In this document: piece after piece, positions 26,952-37,163 of the stretch | Position numbering within the stretch: the stretch's first letter is position 1 | Layout: each line of letters opens with the position of its first letter | DNA from: Thalassospira profundimaris | GTDB taxonomy: Bacteria; Pseudomonadota; Alphaproteobacteria; Rhodospirillales; Thalassospiraceae | Direction: 5' to 3' | Assembly: GCF_003326795.1 (NCBI RefSeq) | Contig: NZ_JPWI01000008.1 | Coordinates: forward strand, 161,622 to 225,621 | Length of the DNA: 64,000 nucleotides | The notes under the pieces: model-generated | Seen by the model: only the letters and a program-made list of their open reading frames with translations | Databases searched by the model: none | Told to the model about the DNA's origin: nothing | Program-made: the position numbers and the translations under genes

Positions 26952-27404
26952 ATGGAAAACACATCAAACCAAGACTTTTTGCAGCTTGAAAAGTTTCTGT
27001 GCTTTTCGGTTTATTCTGCAACCCATGCCTTTAACCGTATTTACAAGCCGCTGCTTGATGCGCTTGGCCTGACCTATCCGCAATATCTGGTGATGGTTAC
27101 GCTTTGGCAGGAAGATGATCAGTCGGTCAGCAGTATCGGGGAAAAGATGTATCTGGAATCAAGTACGTTGACCCCGCTTTTGAAACGGCTGGAGGCCAAT
27201 GGCCTTGTCATGCGCAAGCGCGATCCGAAAGACGAGCGGTCTGTGCGCATCAACCTGACCGACGCGGGCAAGGCGTTGCGGGAAAAGGCGCGTGAAGTCC
27301 CGCCCTGCATTCTTGAGGCGACCGGGCTTGATATCGAAACGGCCAAGCGCCTGAACAGTGATCTGCAGGCAATGCGTGATACGCTGGCGGCGGCTGCGAA
27401 ATAG
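26952..27404 (+). CDS. ohrR: MarR-family peroxide-sensing regulator OhrR
   Basis: 150 residues. The N-terminus EKFLCFSVYSATHAFNRIYKPLL carries the reactive cysteine (Cys17) in the position conserved in OhrR. The winged HTH follows (SVSSIGEKMYLESSTLTPLLKRLEANGLVMRKRDPKDERSVRINLT). Oxidation of that cysteine by organic hydroperoxides releases the repressor from DNA. Two further cysteines near the C-terminus are limited to PPCILEA. It is divergent from the esterase-ohr genes with OhrR-like boxes between them. The ATG at 26952 has aggatg upstream. Confidence 0.92.
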   Translation: MENTSNQDFLQLEKFLCFSVYSATHAFNRIYKPLLDALGLTYPQYLVMVTLWQEDDQSVSSIGEKMYLESSTLTPLLKRLEANGLVMRKRDPKDERSVRINLTDAGKALREKAREVPPCILEATGLDIETAKRLNSDLQAMRDTLAAAAK

Positions 27405-27416
27405 GCCCGCTTTCGA

Positions 27417-27833
27417 TCAGGATGCCTTGCGATCCAGATGATATCGAAGCGCCCAGCCAAGTGCGGTTTTGATCGCGTCTTCCGGTAAGGGGCGGTCAAG
27501 GGGCAGGATGATCGCCCGGTTGCCTTCACAGGTCAGTTCGGATGATAGCAGGCTGCGCGTGCGGTCGATCAGATCGGTCTTGCAGTCAAAAAAGATCATG
27601 ACCTGATCGGGGGTTTTTGCCTTCCAGTCTGCGCGAATGGTGGTGCCGGCCCCCGATTTCGGACGCCAGGCGGGCTCGCCCCATTTAAGGCTTTCATCAA
27701 GCGGCCCCACACCATCCATCCCGGCGGCAAGGCTATGAACCCAGTTTCTGATCTGGGTCAGTATCTGACGCGCCGGGGCAGGGCAGGTTGCGATTTTGGC
27801 AGGCACGCCGGACATTTTGACCGGATCGGTCAT
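27417..27833 (-). CDS. DUF1801 (YdhG-like) family protein
   Basis: 138 residues from the ATG at 27833, which overlaps the stop of the upstream MAPEG gene as TGATG, a sign of translational coupling. Conserved DUF1801 phrases are LDESLKWGEPAWRP, TTIRADWKAKTPDQVMIFF and GNRAIILPLDRPLP. The fold resembles frataxin-like or DNA-binding small proteins, but the function is unknown. Confidence 0.8.
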   Translation of the reverse strand: MTDPVKMSGVPAKIATCPAPARQILTQIRNWVHSLAAGMDGVGPLDESLKWGEPAWRPKSGAGTTIRADWKAKTPDQVMIFFDCKTDLIDRTRSLLSSELTCEGNRAIILPLDRPLPEDAIKTALGWALRYHLDRKAS

Positions 27834-28243
27834 CACATCATCCCGCCCATTACATTGTGAAAGCTTTGCACCAGTAGCCAGATTGCGCAAATCATCATGG
27901 TCACATGCTGGATCACCATGGCCGGGGCCACCAGACGCTTGTTGAGGCGCTTGAATGTGCCGATGACATGCAGGACACGTGCAGCAATCAGCAGACCGGC
28001 CACAACCCAGACCATGTCCGATGTTGCCAGAATGGCTTCAACCGCAAGGACAACCAGCGCACAAAGCGGCGCGTTCTCGATAAAGTTGCCATGGGTGCGG
28101 ATGCGACGGCGCAAGATGCGATCATCGCCATCTCCGACCGCCAGATTAAGGTCACGCCGCCTGAACGATACAGCAAGGCTCAGCACAGTCAGCATCAGGG
28201 CAAATATCGCAACGGTCACAGTCGTCACAGGAAGTGGCAGCAT
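27833..28243 (-). CDS. MAPEG family membrane protein
   Basis: 136 residues from the ATG at 28243 (aaggaat upstream). Four hydrophobic segments and the RILRRRIRTHGNFIENAPLCALVVLAVE motif are characteristic of MAPEG proteins (membrane-associated proteins in eicosanoid and glutathione metabolism). Bacterial versions are often glutathione transferases or peroxidases. The downstream DUF1801 gene is translationally coupled. Confidence 0.85.
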   Translation of the reverse strand: MLPLPVTTVTVAIFALMLTVLSLAVSFRRRDLNLAVGDGDDRILRRRIRTHGNFIENAPLCALVVLAVEAILATSDMVWVVAGLLIAARVLHVIGTFKRLNKRLVAPAMVIQHVTMMICAIWLLVQSFHNVMGGMM

Positions 28244-28326
28244 CGGAGTATTCCTTGAATAAGGGCGCAAGGTCTTTGTATCGAAAAGCAATTCAACCAC
28301 CGAACGGGATTGCTATCAACAAAATG

Positions 28327-28353
28327 ACGGCACCCGCGAGGAGTGCCGCCGTT
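28327..28353 (-). terminator. Probable terminator of the chemoreceptor gene
   Basis: Stem acggcac / gtgccg(c)cgt with a GC-rich loop, followed on the minus strand by cattttgttg. It lies 30 bases past the chemoreceptor stop. Confidence 0.55.
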
Positions 28354-28384
28354 TAATTTTGTGTGATGTCCGCCTGTCGTGCGC

Positions 28385-30460
28385 CTAGATGTTGCGCAGA
28401 CGATCAAGGAAGTTTTTGACCTGTGCATCAAGATTGCGGGCTTCCTGTGCAAGCTGGGTTGCCCCGACCTGGACGTTTGATGCTGCTTCGCCGGTTTCTT
28501 GCGACGTATTGCGCACGATCCCGATTGAGGATGACACCTCGTTCGTGCCCGCCGCAGCTTGCTGAACATTGCCCGAAATCTCGGCTGTGGCGGCACCCTG
28601 CTGTTCAACGGCAGATGCAATGGCGGTGGCGATTTCATTGATGTTTGAAATCGTCTCGGTCACCCGTTCAATCGCGCCAACAGTGTTCTGGGTTTCGGAC
28701 TGGATGGATCCGATCTGCTGGGCAATTTCATCGGTTGCCTTGGCGGTCTGGTTGGCAAGGTTTTTGACTTCCTGTGCAACAACGGCAAAGCCTTTGCCTG
28801 CTTCACCGGCACGCGCAGCCTCGATGGTGGCGTTCAGGGCCAACAGGTTGGTCTGGGCTGCGATATCGTTGATCAGGCTGACGACTTCGCCAATGCGGTC
28901 CGCAGCCTCGGCAAGGCCGGTGACCATGGCATTGGCCCGCGATGCTTCTTCAACAGCGGTGCTGGAAATATCAGACGATTTTGCCACTTGCGAACTGATC
29001 TCCTGAATGGAGGCAGACAGTTCCTCGGTCGCGGATGCCACGGTCTGAACATTGGCACTGGCTTCGTCAGCGGCGGCGGCAACGACAACGGCCTGTTCAG
29101 CGCTTTGATCTGCGGCATTGCGCATCTGGCGGGAAACCTTTTCCATGTTTTCAGCACTGTCAGACACATTGACGACAATCGAGCCGACCGACTTTTCAAA
29201 CTCGTCAGCCATTTGCAGCCGGGTGCGATTGCGTTCCTCGCTGGCGCGCTGTTCGGCTTCAAGCTTTTCGCGTTCGGCCTGCTGCATGCCAGCCGATGCT
29301 TCCTTGAAGGCTTCAAGTGCCTTGGCAATGGCACCGATTTCGTCATTGCGCTCAAGATAGGGCACGTCGATGGCGAAATTGCCCTTTTGCAGATGGTCAA
29401 TCACCCCGGCAACAGATGTCATCGGGCGACGCACCATCGTGGTGGTCGAAAACAGCACAACTGCAATCACAATTGACAAAAGGACCACACCGCCAATCAG
29501 GGTTGCATCGCGCAGATTGTCTGCCGGGGCAAAGACAGTGGCAAGCGGCACATTGACGACCACACCCCACTGATTGGGGTAACCTGAAATTTCCACCGGC
29601 ACGATCATATGCATGTCTTTGTCATCGTCGATGCGCTGCGGTTCACCACTTTTCATCACTTCGAGGATGGTGGCCTGAACCGGGTCATTGGCGTCAAGCT
29701 TGGTGCCGCGAATGGCCGGATCTTCGTGGGCAACCCAGGTGCCTTGTGCCGAAACCAGATTGACCGTTCCCGTTTCAAACGGTGTCAGTTCGGCAAAGCG
29801 TTCGGAAAGCGCATTCAGTTCAAGATCAACGCCCAGAACTCCAAGGAATTTTCCTGATTTGTCCTGCACCGGATAGACAAAGGATGTCAGAACAACATCA
29901 CGGCCCTGAATGTCATAGGTGATGGCATCGGTGACATAGGGTTTATTGGTGTCACGCGGCGAGGTGTAATATTCATTGACCGACGGGTCATCAAGGCCGG
30001 TCAGATGATAGGGCGTAATGCCGTCACCGAAATTATAAAAATAGGTGACATAGCGTCCTGATCCTTCGCCAAACGGCTCACCTTCGTCCTTGTAGTCGGC
30101 ATCCTTGCCATCAAGGGCATCGGGTTCAAACCCCGACCAGGCACCGGCAAGCGACGGGTAATCAATCAGGGTGCGGTTGAGAATTTCGTTATAGACCTTG
30201 CGGTCTGCGCCGCCCTGTTCACGGATGGCACGGAAACCGCCGGCAAGCTGTCTGGCAATCGACATGCCGCTATTGAGAACCTGACTGGCCTGTTCGGCAT
30301 GGTGTTTGGCAACGCCGCGCGCCTCACCCACCGTCAACTGTTCTGTCGTCTTGCTGGTTTGAATGGTTTGCAGGGTAATGCCCGCAATCAGGCAAACAGC
30401 AATGGCAAACGCACTGACAAGCGTGAGCTTTGCGCCAAGCGACAAGGAGGAGAGATTCAT
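28385..30460 (-). CDS. Methyl-accepting chemotaxis protein with dCache sensor
   Basis: 691 residues from the ATG at 30460 (ggaagg upstream). The order is a membrane segment near the N-terminus ([20 protein letters not shown]) and a large periplasmic double-Cache domain ([47 protein letters not shown]). A second membrane segment ([19 protein letters not shown]), HAMP and the MCP signalling hairpin ([26 protein letters not shown]) follow. dCache domains usually bind amino acids or other small metabolites. It signals to CheA/CheW, which are elsewhere. The stop is followed by a hairpin. Confidence 0.93.
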   Translation of the reverse strand: MNLSSLSLGAKLTLVSAFAIAVCLIAGITLQTIQTSKTTEQLTVGEARGVAKHHAEQASQVLNSGMSIARQLAGGFRAIREQGGADRKVYNEILNRTLIDYPSLAGAWSGFEPDALDGKDADYKDEGEPFGEGSGRYVTYFYNFGDGITPYHLTGLDDPSVNEYYTSPRDTNKPYVTDAITYDIQGRDVVLTSFVYPVQDKSGKFLGVLGVDLELNALSERFAELTPFETGTVNLVSAQGTWVAHEDPAIRGTKLDANDPVQATILEVMKSGEPQRIDDDKDMHMIVPVEISGYPNQWGVVVNVPLATVFAPADNLRDATLIGGVVLLSIVIAVVLFSTTTMVRRPMTSVAGVIDHLQKGNFAIDVPYLERNDEIGAIAKALEAFKEASAGMQQAEREKLEAEQRASEERNRTRLQMADEFEKSVGSIVVNVSDSAENMEKVSRQMRNAADQSAEQAVVVAAAADEASANVQTVASATEELSASIQEISSQVAKSSDISSTAVEEASRANAMVTGLAEAADRIGEVVSLINDIAAQTNLLALNATIEAARAGEAGKGFAVVAQEVKNLANQTAKATDEIAQQIGSIQSETQNTVGAIERVTETISNINEIATAIASAVEQQGAATAEISGNVQQAAAGTNEVSSSIGIVRNTSQETGEAASNVQVGATQLAQEARNLDAQVKNFLDRLRNI

Positions 30461-30638
30461 GCAGCCGTCCTTCCGACCTATGCTTTGGTGAGATTTATCG
30501 CATATGGCGACACCAGCCGTTAATTCAATAACTTGCAAGTGAATTTACATCGACAAGTTGCTGAAACCTGATCGGAAGTATTGGGAAAGGACAATGCTTT
30601 TGGGGGCGTTCGGCGGGGTCGGGCGATATGGGACGGAT

Positions 30639-33077
30639 TTATGAAAACTTTGCCTTGGGGGAGGTGTCGGCAGTGATTTCTGACGCAGGGACAGGTTTGC
30701 CAAACAGATAGCCCTGCAACTCGATGCCTTCGATGGCACGAAGGAAGGTGTATTGTTCACGGGTTTCAACGCCCTCGGCCGTGACAAGCAGGCCAAGCGA
30801 CCCGGCCATGGCAAGCATGGCCTCGACCAGTGCGACATCATCGGTCTTGTCGGGAATGCCCTTGATAAAGGCGCGGTCAATCTTGATGCGTTTGATCGGC
30901 AGGCTTTTGATCGACCGCAGACAGGAATAGCCGGTCCCGAAATCATCAATCGCAAGCAACACGCCGACTTCGCGCAATTCATGCAGCGTCTTGATCATTG
31001 ACGCTTCGTCCTGGATCATGCTTTCGGTGACTTCAATTTCAAGGAATTCGGCGGGCAGGCCCGACAGGGCAAGCTCGTGCTGGACAGCTTCGGCAAAGCC
31101 CTCTGATCGTAACTGCCGAACCGAAGCATTCACGGCAACGCGGATTTTCTTGTCAAACTCGTCCTGCCATTGGCGGGCCTGTGAGCAGGCTTCGCGAATG
31201 ACCCAGTTCCCGATTTCAACAATCAGGCCACTTTGTTCGGCAATCGGGATGATTTCCGCCGGGCCAAGAAGGCCGTGCTGGGGATGGTTCCAGCGCAGAA
31301 GCGCTTCGACACCGACCATCTGTTCGGTTCTTGCATCGATCTGTGGCTGGTAATGCAGGACCAGTTCATTGTTTTCAAGGCCGCGCCGCAATTCAAGCGA
31401 TCTGGTCATGTAATGGGTGGCGTTCTCGGTCATTTCAGTTTCATAGAACGCATAGGTCCGTCTGCCACGATCCTTCGCTGCATACATCGCGGTATCGGCA
31501 AGCCGGATCAGGTCCTGTGAGGAGGACGCATGGTTAGGATAGAAAGATATGCCGATGCTGGCCGAAAGCGTCATTTCCTGACCGACAATGTAAAACGGGC
31601 GTTCGAGTTCCTGAATGATCTTGTTGGCAAGATTTGCCGCCGCGACCTCGCTTTTGAGATTTTCGCGAATGATCAGGAATTCATCCCCGCCAAGACGCGA
31701 AATGGTGTCGGTGCGCTCTGTCACTGCCCTGATACGGGTCGAGGCAATCAGGATCACCTGATCGCCTGCCGCATGACCCAGCGTGTCATTGATATTCTTG
31801 AAATCATCAATATCAAGAAACAGACAGGCGACAATCGAGCCGGTTTGTTCGGAACGCTCGATCGCCCGGTTCAGGCGGTCGGTGGCCAGCAGACGGTTGG
31901 GCAGGCTGGTCAGGCCGTCATACTGTGCAAGGTAATGCAATTCCTGTTCGGCTTGCCGGATGGCGGTGCGATCCGAAACGATGGCAACGAAATGGGTCAG
32001 TTTACCGTCATCATCCTCGACCCCGATGATCTGGATCGCCAGCGATATCGGACCGCCGCCCGTATTCTGGGTATCAATATCCTGATGCCAGTGTTTGCGA
32101 TTTTGCAAGGCCAGAAGCAGTTCCTTGTACTGTTCTGCGGGCAGCTTTTCAGGGGTTATGAAATAGGGCGGATGATGGAGCGTGTTTTTGGCATTGGCCC
32201 CGGTAATCCGGTAATAGGCCTTGTTGGCATTGGTGACATTCAGTTTGGGATCAAGAATAAGGATGCCGTCCTGCGTGGTCTCATAGACCGCCATGGCTTC
32301 GCGCAATTTATCCTGGGTATGGCGTTGATCGGTGATGTCCTGGGTCATGCCGATGATGCGCATCGCGCTGGTGCGATCCGCGGGAAACAGTTTGCCGCGT
32401 GCACGCAGCCAGCGATATCCGCGTTCTTCATCAATGGTGCGAAAAACGATGTCGTAGAACTCGCCATTGTGAATGGCAAAGGTAAAGGCCTTGCGGACCA
32501 TGGCGCGATCTTCGGGGGCCACCCGTTCAAGGAAATCATCCCAGCTTTCGGTGATGGTTTCGGTTTCCTGAAGGTGGCTGAAACTGCCAAGGCCGGTGCG
32601 CTGGACCTGACGGGTGGCAACATCAATTTCCCAGCAACTCATCTGGGCGGCTGTCATTGCCAGTGACAGACGTTGCTGCGTATCGCGAAGGGCCAGTTCG
32701 GCAACGCGACGTTCAAGGGCCATCTGAATGGTGGCATGCAGTTCGCGTTCGGAAAACGGCTTGATCAGAAAACCATAGGGACGGGTTTTCTGCGCACGGA
32801 CAAGGGTGGCGTCTTCGGAATGGGCAGACAGATAGATCACCGGGATCAACAGGTGCGGTGGAATGCCTGCAGCCGTTTCAATACCGTCAATATCGCCATC
32901 AATGCGGATATCCATCAGGATGATGTCGGGCGGATCGCGCTCGATTGCCTTGAGTGCATCATAGCCGGCGTTATGAACGCTTGTGCGCTCATAGCCCAGT
33001 CGTTCGAGTTGCTTGCGCAAATGCAGGGCAATTACGCGTTCATCCTCGACAATCATGACATGGACCGGATGATGCAT
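30639..33077 (-). CDS. Response regulator with PAS, GGDEF and EAL output
   Basis: 812 residues. A receiver domain opens the protein (VMIVEDERVIALHLRKQL, phospho-acceptor Asp in IILMDIRIDGDIDG near 56). PAS domains occupy about 140-390. GGDEF is intact (RLGGDEFLII, near 460) and EAL is intact (VGVEALLRWNHP near 590, then LAIDDFGTGYSCL). Phosphorylation would tune cyclic di-GMP levels. The HisKA_2 kinase gene ends only 17 bases upstream on the same strand, so the pair is probably one operon and a cognate two-component system. Confidence 0.92.
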   Translation of the reverse strand: MHHPVHVMIVEDERVIALHLRKQLERLGYERTSVHNAGYDALKAIERDPPDIILMDIRIDGDIDGIETAAGIPPHLLIPVIYLSAHSEDATLVRAQKTRPYGFLIKPFSERELHATIQMALERRVAELALRDTQQRLSLAMTAAQMSCWEIDVATRQVQRTGLGSFSHLQETETITESWDDFLERVAPEDRAMVRKAFTFAIHNGEFYDIVFRTIDEERGYRWLRARGKLFPADRTSAMRIIGMTQDITDQRHTQDKLREAMAVYETTQDGILILDPKLNVTNANKAYYRITGANAKNTLHHPPYFITPEKLPAEQYKELLLALQNRKHWHQDIDTQNTGGGPISLAIQIIGVEDDDGKLTHFVAIVSDRTAIRQAEQELHYLAQYDGLTSLPNRLLATDRLNRAIERSEQTGSIVACLFLDIDDFKNINDTLGHAAGDQVILIASTRIRAVTERTDTISRLGGDEFLIIRENLKSEVAAANLANKIIQELERPFYIVGQEMTLSASIGISFYPNHASSSQDLIRLADTAMYAAKDRGRRTYAFYETEMTENATHYMTRSLELRRGLENNELVLHYQPQIDARTEQMVGVEALLRWNHPQHGLLGPAEIIPIAEQSGLIVEIGNWVIREACSQARQWQDEFDKKIRVAVNASVRQLRSEGFAEAVQHELALSGLPAEFLEIEVTESMIQDEASMIKTLHELREVGVLLAIDDFGTGYSCLRSIKSLPIKRIKIDRAFIKGIPDKTDDVALVEAMLAMAGSLGLLVTAEGVETREQYTFLRAIEGIELQGYLFGKPVPASEITADTSPKAKFS

Positions 33078-33094
33078 CCCAGATCAGTTCCTTT

Positions 33095-34168
33095 TCAGTT
33101 TCCCAGAGTAAACCGGATGATGAAGGTGGTGTCCCTTGAAGTATCAACGACCAGATTTCCGCCAATCTGATCGACCAGCAATTCAATCAGCTGCAAGCCA
33201 AGGCCGCTATTTGTCGACATGTTGAAATCCTTGGGCATGCCGCGCCCGGTATCTGAAACGCAAAGTTCCACGACATTTTCGGTCTCCATGCGTGTGGAGA
33301 CCCGGATTTCGCCACTGTAACCGTCAGAAAAGCCGTGTTTCAGTGCATTGGAAATCAATTCATTGGCAATCAGCCCACATGGAACAGCCTGATCAATGGC
33401 CAGCTCGACTTCCGTCAGGTCGGTAATGACGCGGATGCGTTCGATGTCGATATTATAGGCGGCAAAAAGCGATGAAATAAGGCCTTCGCAGAAATTGGCG
33501 AAATTGACCTTGGCGATGTCTTCGCTTTGATACAGCGACTGGTGGATTTGCGCCATTGATCGCACGCGGTTGCAACTGTCAATCAGCGCCTGACGGGCCT
33601 GGCTGTCCATGACAGAGCTGGTTTGCATATCCAGAAGACTATGCACGATCTGCAGGTTGTTTTTGACCCGGTGATGGACCTCGGAAAGCAGGGTTTCCTT
33701 TTCACGAAGGGATCGCGCGATCTGTTCTTCGCGATGCTTGCGTTCGGAAATGTCGGAAATCGCCGCAAGGATCTGGTGGCGGTCGCCGCTGGTGATCGGG
33801 TTCAGGCCGATTTCGACCGGGAACTCGCTGCCATCCTTGCGCAAGGCATATAAATCCCTGCCCGGGCCCATCGGACGCGGGTTCGGGTTTTTTGAAAACG
33901 ACCCGCGCAGGGCCGGGTGGCGCGCGCGAAACCGTTCGGGCACCAGCATTTCAATCGGTTGGCCAAGCAATTCGGATCGCGCATAACCGAAAATGATTTC
34001 GGTCTGGGCGTTGACCATTTCCATAAGGCCTCCTGCGCTGATCAGGATCATGGCATTTGGTGCGTATTCGACCACGCGTTCAAATCTCTGATCGGCACTG
34101 TCTGGCGAAAGCTCGTCGCTTCCTTGTTGGACGACCTGATCGTGCGTCACCTTGTTGTGGCTCCCCAT
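33095..34168 (-). CDS. PAS-containing HisKA_2 sensor histidine kinase
   Basis: 357 residues, without membrane segments. One PAS domain (RVVEYAPNAMILISAGGLMEMV, then KDGSEFPVEIGLNPI) is followed by the HisKA_2 phosphoacceptor block SEVHHRVKNNLQIVHSLLDMQ (His near 163). The ATPase domain has LIANELISNALKHGFSDG and VSDTGRGMPKDFN. It senses a cytoplasmic signal, autophosphorylates and presumably passes phosphate to the REC-PAS-GGDEF-EAL protein encoded 17 bases downstream. Confidence 0.92.
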   Translation of the reverse strand: MGSHNKVTHDQVVQQGSDELSPDSADQRFERVVEYAPNAMILISAGGLMEMVNAQTEIIFGYARSELLGQPIEMLVPERFRARHPALRGSFSKNPNPRPMGPGRDLYALRKDGSEFPVEIGLNPITSGDRHQILAAISDISERKHREEQIARSLREKETLLSEVHHRVKNNLQIVHSLLDMQTSSVMDSQARQALIDSCNRVRSMAQIHQSLYQSEDIAKVNFANFCEGLISSLFAAYNIDIERIRVITDLTEVELAIDQAVPCGLIANELISNALKHGFSDGYSGEIRVSTRMETENVVELCVSDTGRGMPKDFNMSTNSGLGLQLIELLVDQIGGNLVVDTSRDTTFIIRFTLGN

Positions 34169-34578
34169 AACAACACGAAAACATCAAACTGAATCCGGTC
34201 GTGGCTTTATCTTTCCGTATGGTTTTTGATCAGTTCTTATCTGCGTTATTGCGTGCGGATATTGTGCGAAAAATTTAAATTCTTTTCCGAGTGCGCGCTT
34301 GGGTTGGATATCTGGACGGTATGGCCGGAATTCAACTACACTTACGCATAGGGGTGCATGGGGCCTCTGTTTAGGTTTTTCCCATGCCTGTTTTATGTGG
34401 AGAAGGGCTGCAAAAATTACCATGCGTTCCGCGATTATTTGGCAGCCATGCGTAACAGAGGCTTGATCTTGGGACAAAGTGAGGTATAGCTTCGCGCACG
34501 CACGCGATCCGGGTGATCGGGCGTGCATAAGATTTCCATGTGATTTCAACGATACAACTGACAAACAAGGTTTCAAAA
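34169..34578. other. Long upstream region of lysK
   Basis: About 410 bases between the divergent kinase and lysK genes. It contains an imperfect hairpin (gcacgcgatc...gatcgggcgtgc, 34499-34526) about 50 bases before the lysK start. I see no T-box, riboswitch or small ORF with a credible ribosome site. Confidence 0.4.
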
Positions 34579-36171
34579 ATGACAGCCGATCTTCGAGATG
34601 CCGCACTTAACAGCAACGTCTGGGCCTTTCAGGAAGCCAGCAAGCTGGTCAAGCGGTATAAACAGAAGGCGCCTGAAAAGGGCTATGTCCTTTTTGAAAC
34701 CGGTTATGGTCCGTCGGGGCTTCCGCATATCGGGACCTTTGGTGAAGTTGCGCGTACGACTTATGTCCGCCGTGCGTTTGAAACCATGTGCGATATCCCG
34801 ACCAAGCTTTTCTGCTTCTCGGACGATATGGACGGCCTGCGCAAGGTACCGGACAATATACCGAACAAGGAAATGGTTGCCGAGCATCTTGGCAAGGCGC
34901 TGACCAGCGTTCCGGACCCGTTTGGCACCCACGAGAGCTTTGCGCATCATAACAATGCCAAGCTGCGTGAATTCCTTGACGGTTTCGGCTTTGAATATGA
35001 ATTCAAATCTTCGACCGAATGTTACCGTTCGGGCATGTTTGATGCCGCTCTTTTGCGTCTTCTGGAACGCTATGACGCGATCCAGAAAATCATGCTGCCG
35101 ACCCTTGGTGAAGAACGCCGCGCGACCTATAGCCCGTTCATGCCGGTCGAACCGGGGACCAACAAGGTTCTGATGGCCAAGGTGACTGAGCTTAATGTTG
35201 AAGCCGGGACCATCGTTTACGAGCATCCGGAAACCGGCAAGCTTGTCGAAACCCCGGTTACTGGCGGGAACTGCAAATTGCAGTGGAAACCCGACTGGGC
35301 GATGCGCTGGTATGCGCTGGGTGTTGATTACGAAATGGCTGGCAAGGACCTTATTCCGTCGGTTGAGCTTGGCAACAAGATCGTCAAGGCCCTTGGCGGT
35401 ACGCCGCCAGAAGGCTTTAACTACGAGCTGTTCCTTGACGAGAACGCCCAGAAGATTTCGAAATCCAAGGGCAATGGTCTTTCGATGGAAGACTGGCTGA
35501 AATATGCGCCGGAAGACAGCCTGTCGCTGTTCATGTTCCAGAAACCGAAAACCGCAAAGCGTCTGTATTTCGATGTCATCCCGAAAACCGTGGATGAATA
35601 TCTGACCTTTGCCGAAAAGCTGAAAACCGAAACCGACCCGGAAAAAATCCTTCAGAACCCGGCCTGGCACATCCATGCCGGTACGGCACCGGATCGCGAA
35701 ATTCCGCTGTCCTTTGGGATTTTGCTGAACCTTGTTTCGGTCTGCAACACCGATGACAGCGCGCTTCTGTGGAAGTTCATTTCGCGCTATGCCAAGGGTG
35801 CCACCCCGGAAAGCTCGCCGTATCTCGACAAGCTGGTTGGCTATGCCATCAATTATTACAGCGACTTCGTCAAACCGACGAAGAAATACCGCGCCGCAAC
35901 CGAGGCCGAACAGGCCGCCCTGCGCGAACTGCGCGATACGCTTGCCAAAGTCGCACCGGGCACCGATCCGTCTGACATCCAGACCGAGGTCTTCACGGTT
36001 GGCAAAAACCACAATTACGAGAACCTGCGCGACTGGTTCAAAACGCTTTATGAAATCCTGCTCGGTCAGGAACAGGGCCCGCGCATGGGTTCCTTCATTG
36101 CCCTGTATGGCATTGACGAAAGCGTTGCCCTGATCGACCGCGCGCTTGCCGGTGAAGATCTGAGCGCCTGA
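34579..36171 (+). CDS. lysK: Lysine--tRNA ligase, class I
   Basis: 530 residues from the ATG at 34579 ([13 protein letters not shown]; aagg upstream). It is the archaeal-type class I enzyme with a Rossmann core: the HIGH-like motif is [16 protein letters not shown] near residue 55 and the KMSKS-like motif is KISKSKGNG near 292. It charges tRNA-Lys with lysine. Class I LysRS in place of class II LysS is normal in alphaproteobacteria, so this is probably the sole LysRS. A strong terminator follows, copied again 1.36 kb downstream. Confidence 0.95.
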   Translation: MTADLRDAALNSNVWAFQEASKLVKRYKQKAPEKGYVLFETGYGPSGLPHIGTFGEVARTTYVRRAFETMCDIPTKLFCFSDDMDGLRKVPDNIPNKEMVAEHLGKALTSVPDPFGTHESFAHHNNAKLREFLDGFGFEYEFKSSTECYRSGMFDAALLRLLERYDAIQKIMLPTLGEERRATYSPFMPVEPGTNKVLMAKVTELNVEAGTIVYEHPETGKLVETPVTGGNCKLQWKPDWAMRWYALGVDYEMAGKDLIPSVELGNKIVKALGGTPPEGFNYELFLDENAQKISKSKGNGLSMEDWLKYAPEDSLSLFMFQKPKTAKRLYFDVIPKTVDEYLTFAEKLKTETDPEKILQNPAWHIHAGTAPDREIPLSFGILLNLVSVCNTDDSALLWKFISRYAKGATPESSPYLDKLVGYAINYYSDFVKPTKKYRAATEAEQAALRELRDTLAKVAPGTDPSDIQTEVFTVGKNHNYENLRDWFKTLYEILLGQEQGPRMGSFIALYGIDESVALIDRALAGEDLSA

Positions 36172-36198
36172 TTAGCGACCAGAACGTAAAATGACAAA

Positions 36199-36228
36199 GG
36201 CCCGCATCAAATGATGCGGGCTTTTTTT
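36199..36228 (+). terminator. lysK terminator (copy 1 of a duplicated terminator)
   Basis: Stem gcccgcatca / tgatgcgggc followed by seven T. A near-identical copy lies at 37561-37590 with one stem difference. The two copies bracket the TIR island. Confidence 0.9.
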
Positions 36229-36260
36229 GTGATTTTTGACTCTTCATGGATGAGGTCAAC

Positions 36261-37163
36261 TCAGCGCATGACGGTGTTCCAGTCTATAGTATATCCTGCA
36301 GCACTGAGCTCTCTTGCAAGTTTGGTTTTCCAAGCGCCGGCTTGGTCGAGTTCTTCCCAGACAACTCCCGCGAAATCGCTAGGGATACTTACATTTCCCT
36401 TCTTTAGAGCGCAGACGCGACTTCGTTGTAATCGGCCAATAAAGTAACCTAGCTCTAGCAAGACGTTTTGTCGGGCGCGTGGCTCAAGATCTTGATCGCC
36501 AACTGATTTTCCAACATCGTCAGGTGTTAGCAAAACTACTGCGAAACCGACATCGGAACTGTGTTCTACTTTTTCGATAATCGTTCGTCCCTGATTTGCT
36601 TGCTCATGTAAGATTATTGCTTCAAGCCCAAGCTTTTCAATATAGCGGGCTACAGATTCTCTAGCTTCCGCATCATGACCGTGAACGACAAAAACCTTTT
36701 TTGATATACTCGGAATTAGTGCAGGAGCTATTTCTCCTTGGCTTTTTACAAACGCTTTATAGTCTCTGATGAAAGGGATTATCAGTTTTGTTACAAATGA
36801 TTGAATGTGTCCTGATATCTTGCCGTTGCTATAAAAAAATGTGTGACAGAAGTGTATTAGTTCCTCAGGTTTCTCTGAGAATTTCAGGACTAGCAAAAGC
36901 TGTAAGCCCAAGATTTCCAAATCATCGTCGGGCCAGACTAACTTAGCAGACCCAACAAACCCTCCTTGTGTTTCATTGCTTTTACTAATGAAATCATCAA
37001 GGTTTAGATTTCTTGATATTTCTAGATTGAACGTCCTGAGTTGATCATGTTGCAACAATCTGCCAAGTCGTTTTAGTGGTTGATGAAAATTCTGGCTATC
37101 GGTCTGTTGCAAATCCAAGACAGCATTATTGATTTGAACGAATAAATCAGATTCCTGTTTCAT
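36261..37163 (-). CDS. TIR-like (PF10137-type) nucleotide-binding protein, candidate defence effector
   Basis: 300 residues in two parts. Residues 1-150 are an unrecognised helical domain with no catalytic motif I can name. Residues 155-270 are the TIR-like domain: KKVFVVHGHD (155-164), NQGRTIIEKVE, VVLLTPDDVG (about 210-217), then RARQNVLLELG with conserved Glu237, and IPSDFAGVVW. In CBASS (Cap12) and Pycsar systems this family degrades NAD+ once activated, and Glu237 is the likely catalytic residue. No cyclase gene is adjacent. The start overlaps the stop of the upstream coiled-coil gene as ATGA. The stretch is clearly AT-richer than its neighbours. Confidence 0.85.
   Translation of the reverse strand: MKQESDLFVQINNAVLDLQQTDSQNFHQPLKRLGRLLQHDQLRTFNLEISRNLNLDDFISKSNETQGGFVGSAKLVWPDDDLEILGLQLLLVLKFSEKPEELIHFCHTFFYSNGKISGHIQSFVTKLIIPFIRDYKAFVKSQGEIAPALIPSISKKVFVVHGHDAEARESVARYIEKLGLEAIILHEQANQGRTIIEKVEHSSDVGFAVVLLTPDDVGKSVGDQDLEPRARQNVLLELGYFIGRLQRSRVCALKKGNVSIPSDFAGVVWEELDQAGAWKTKLARELSAAGYTIDWNTVMR

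Noticed and set aside
34573..36012. A 479-codon open frame antisense to lysK
   Set aside because: It mirrors the codon pattern of lysK and shows no domain. Similar long antisense frames over other GC-rich genes (for example 45218-46279, 49317-50705) were rejected for the same reason.
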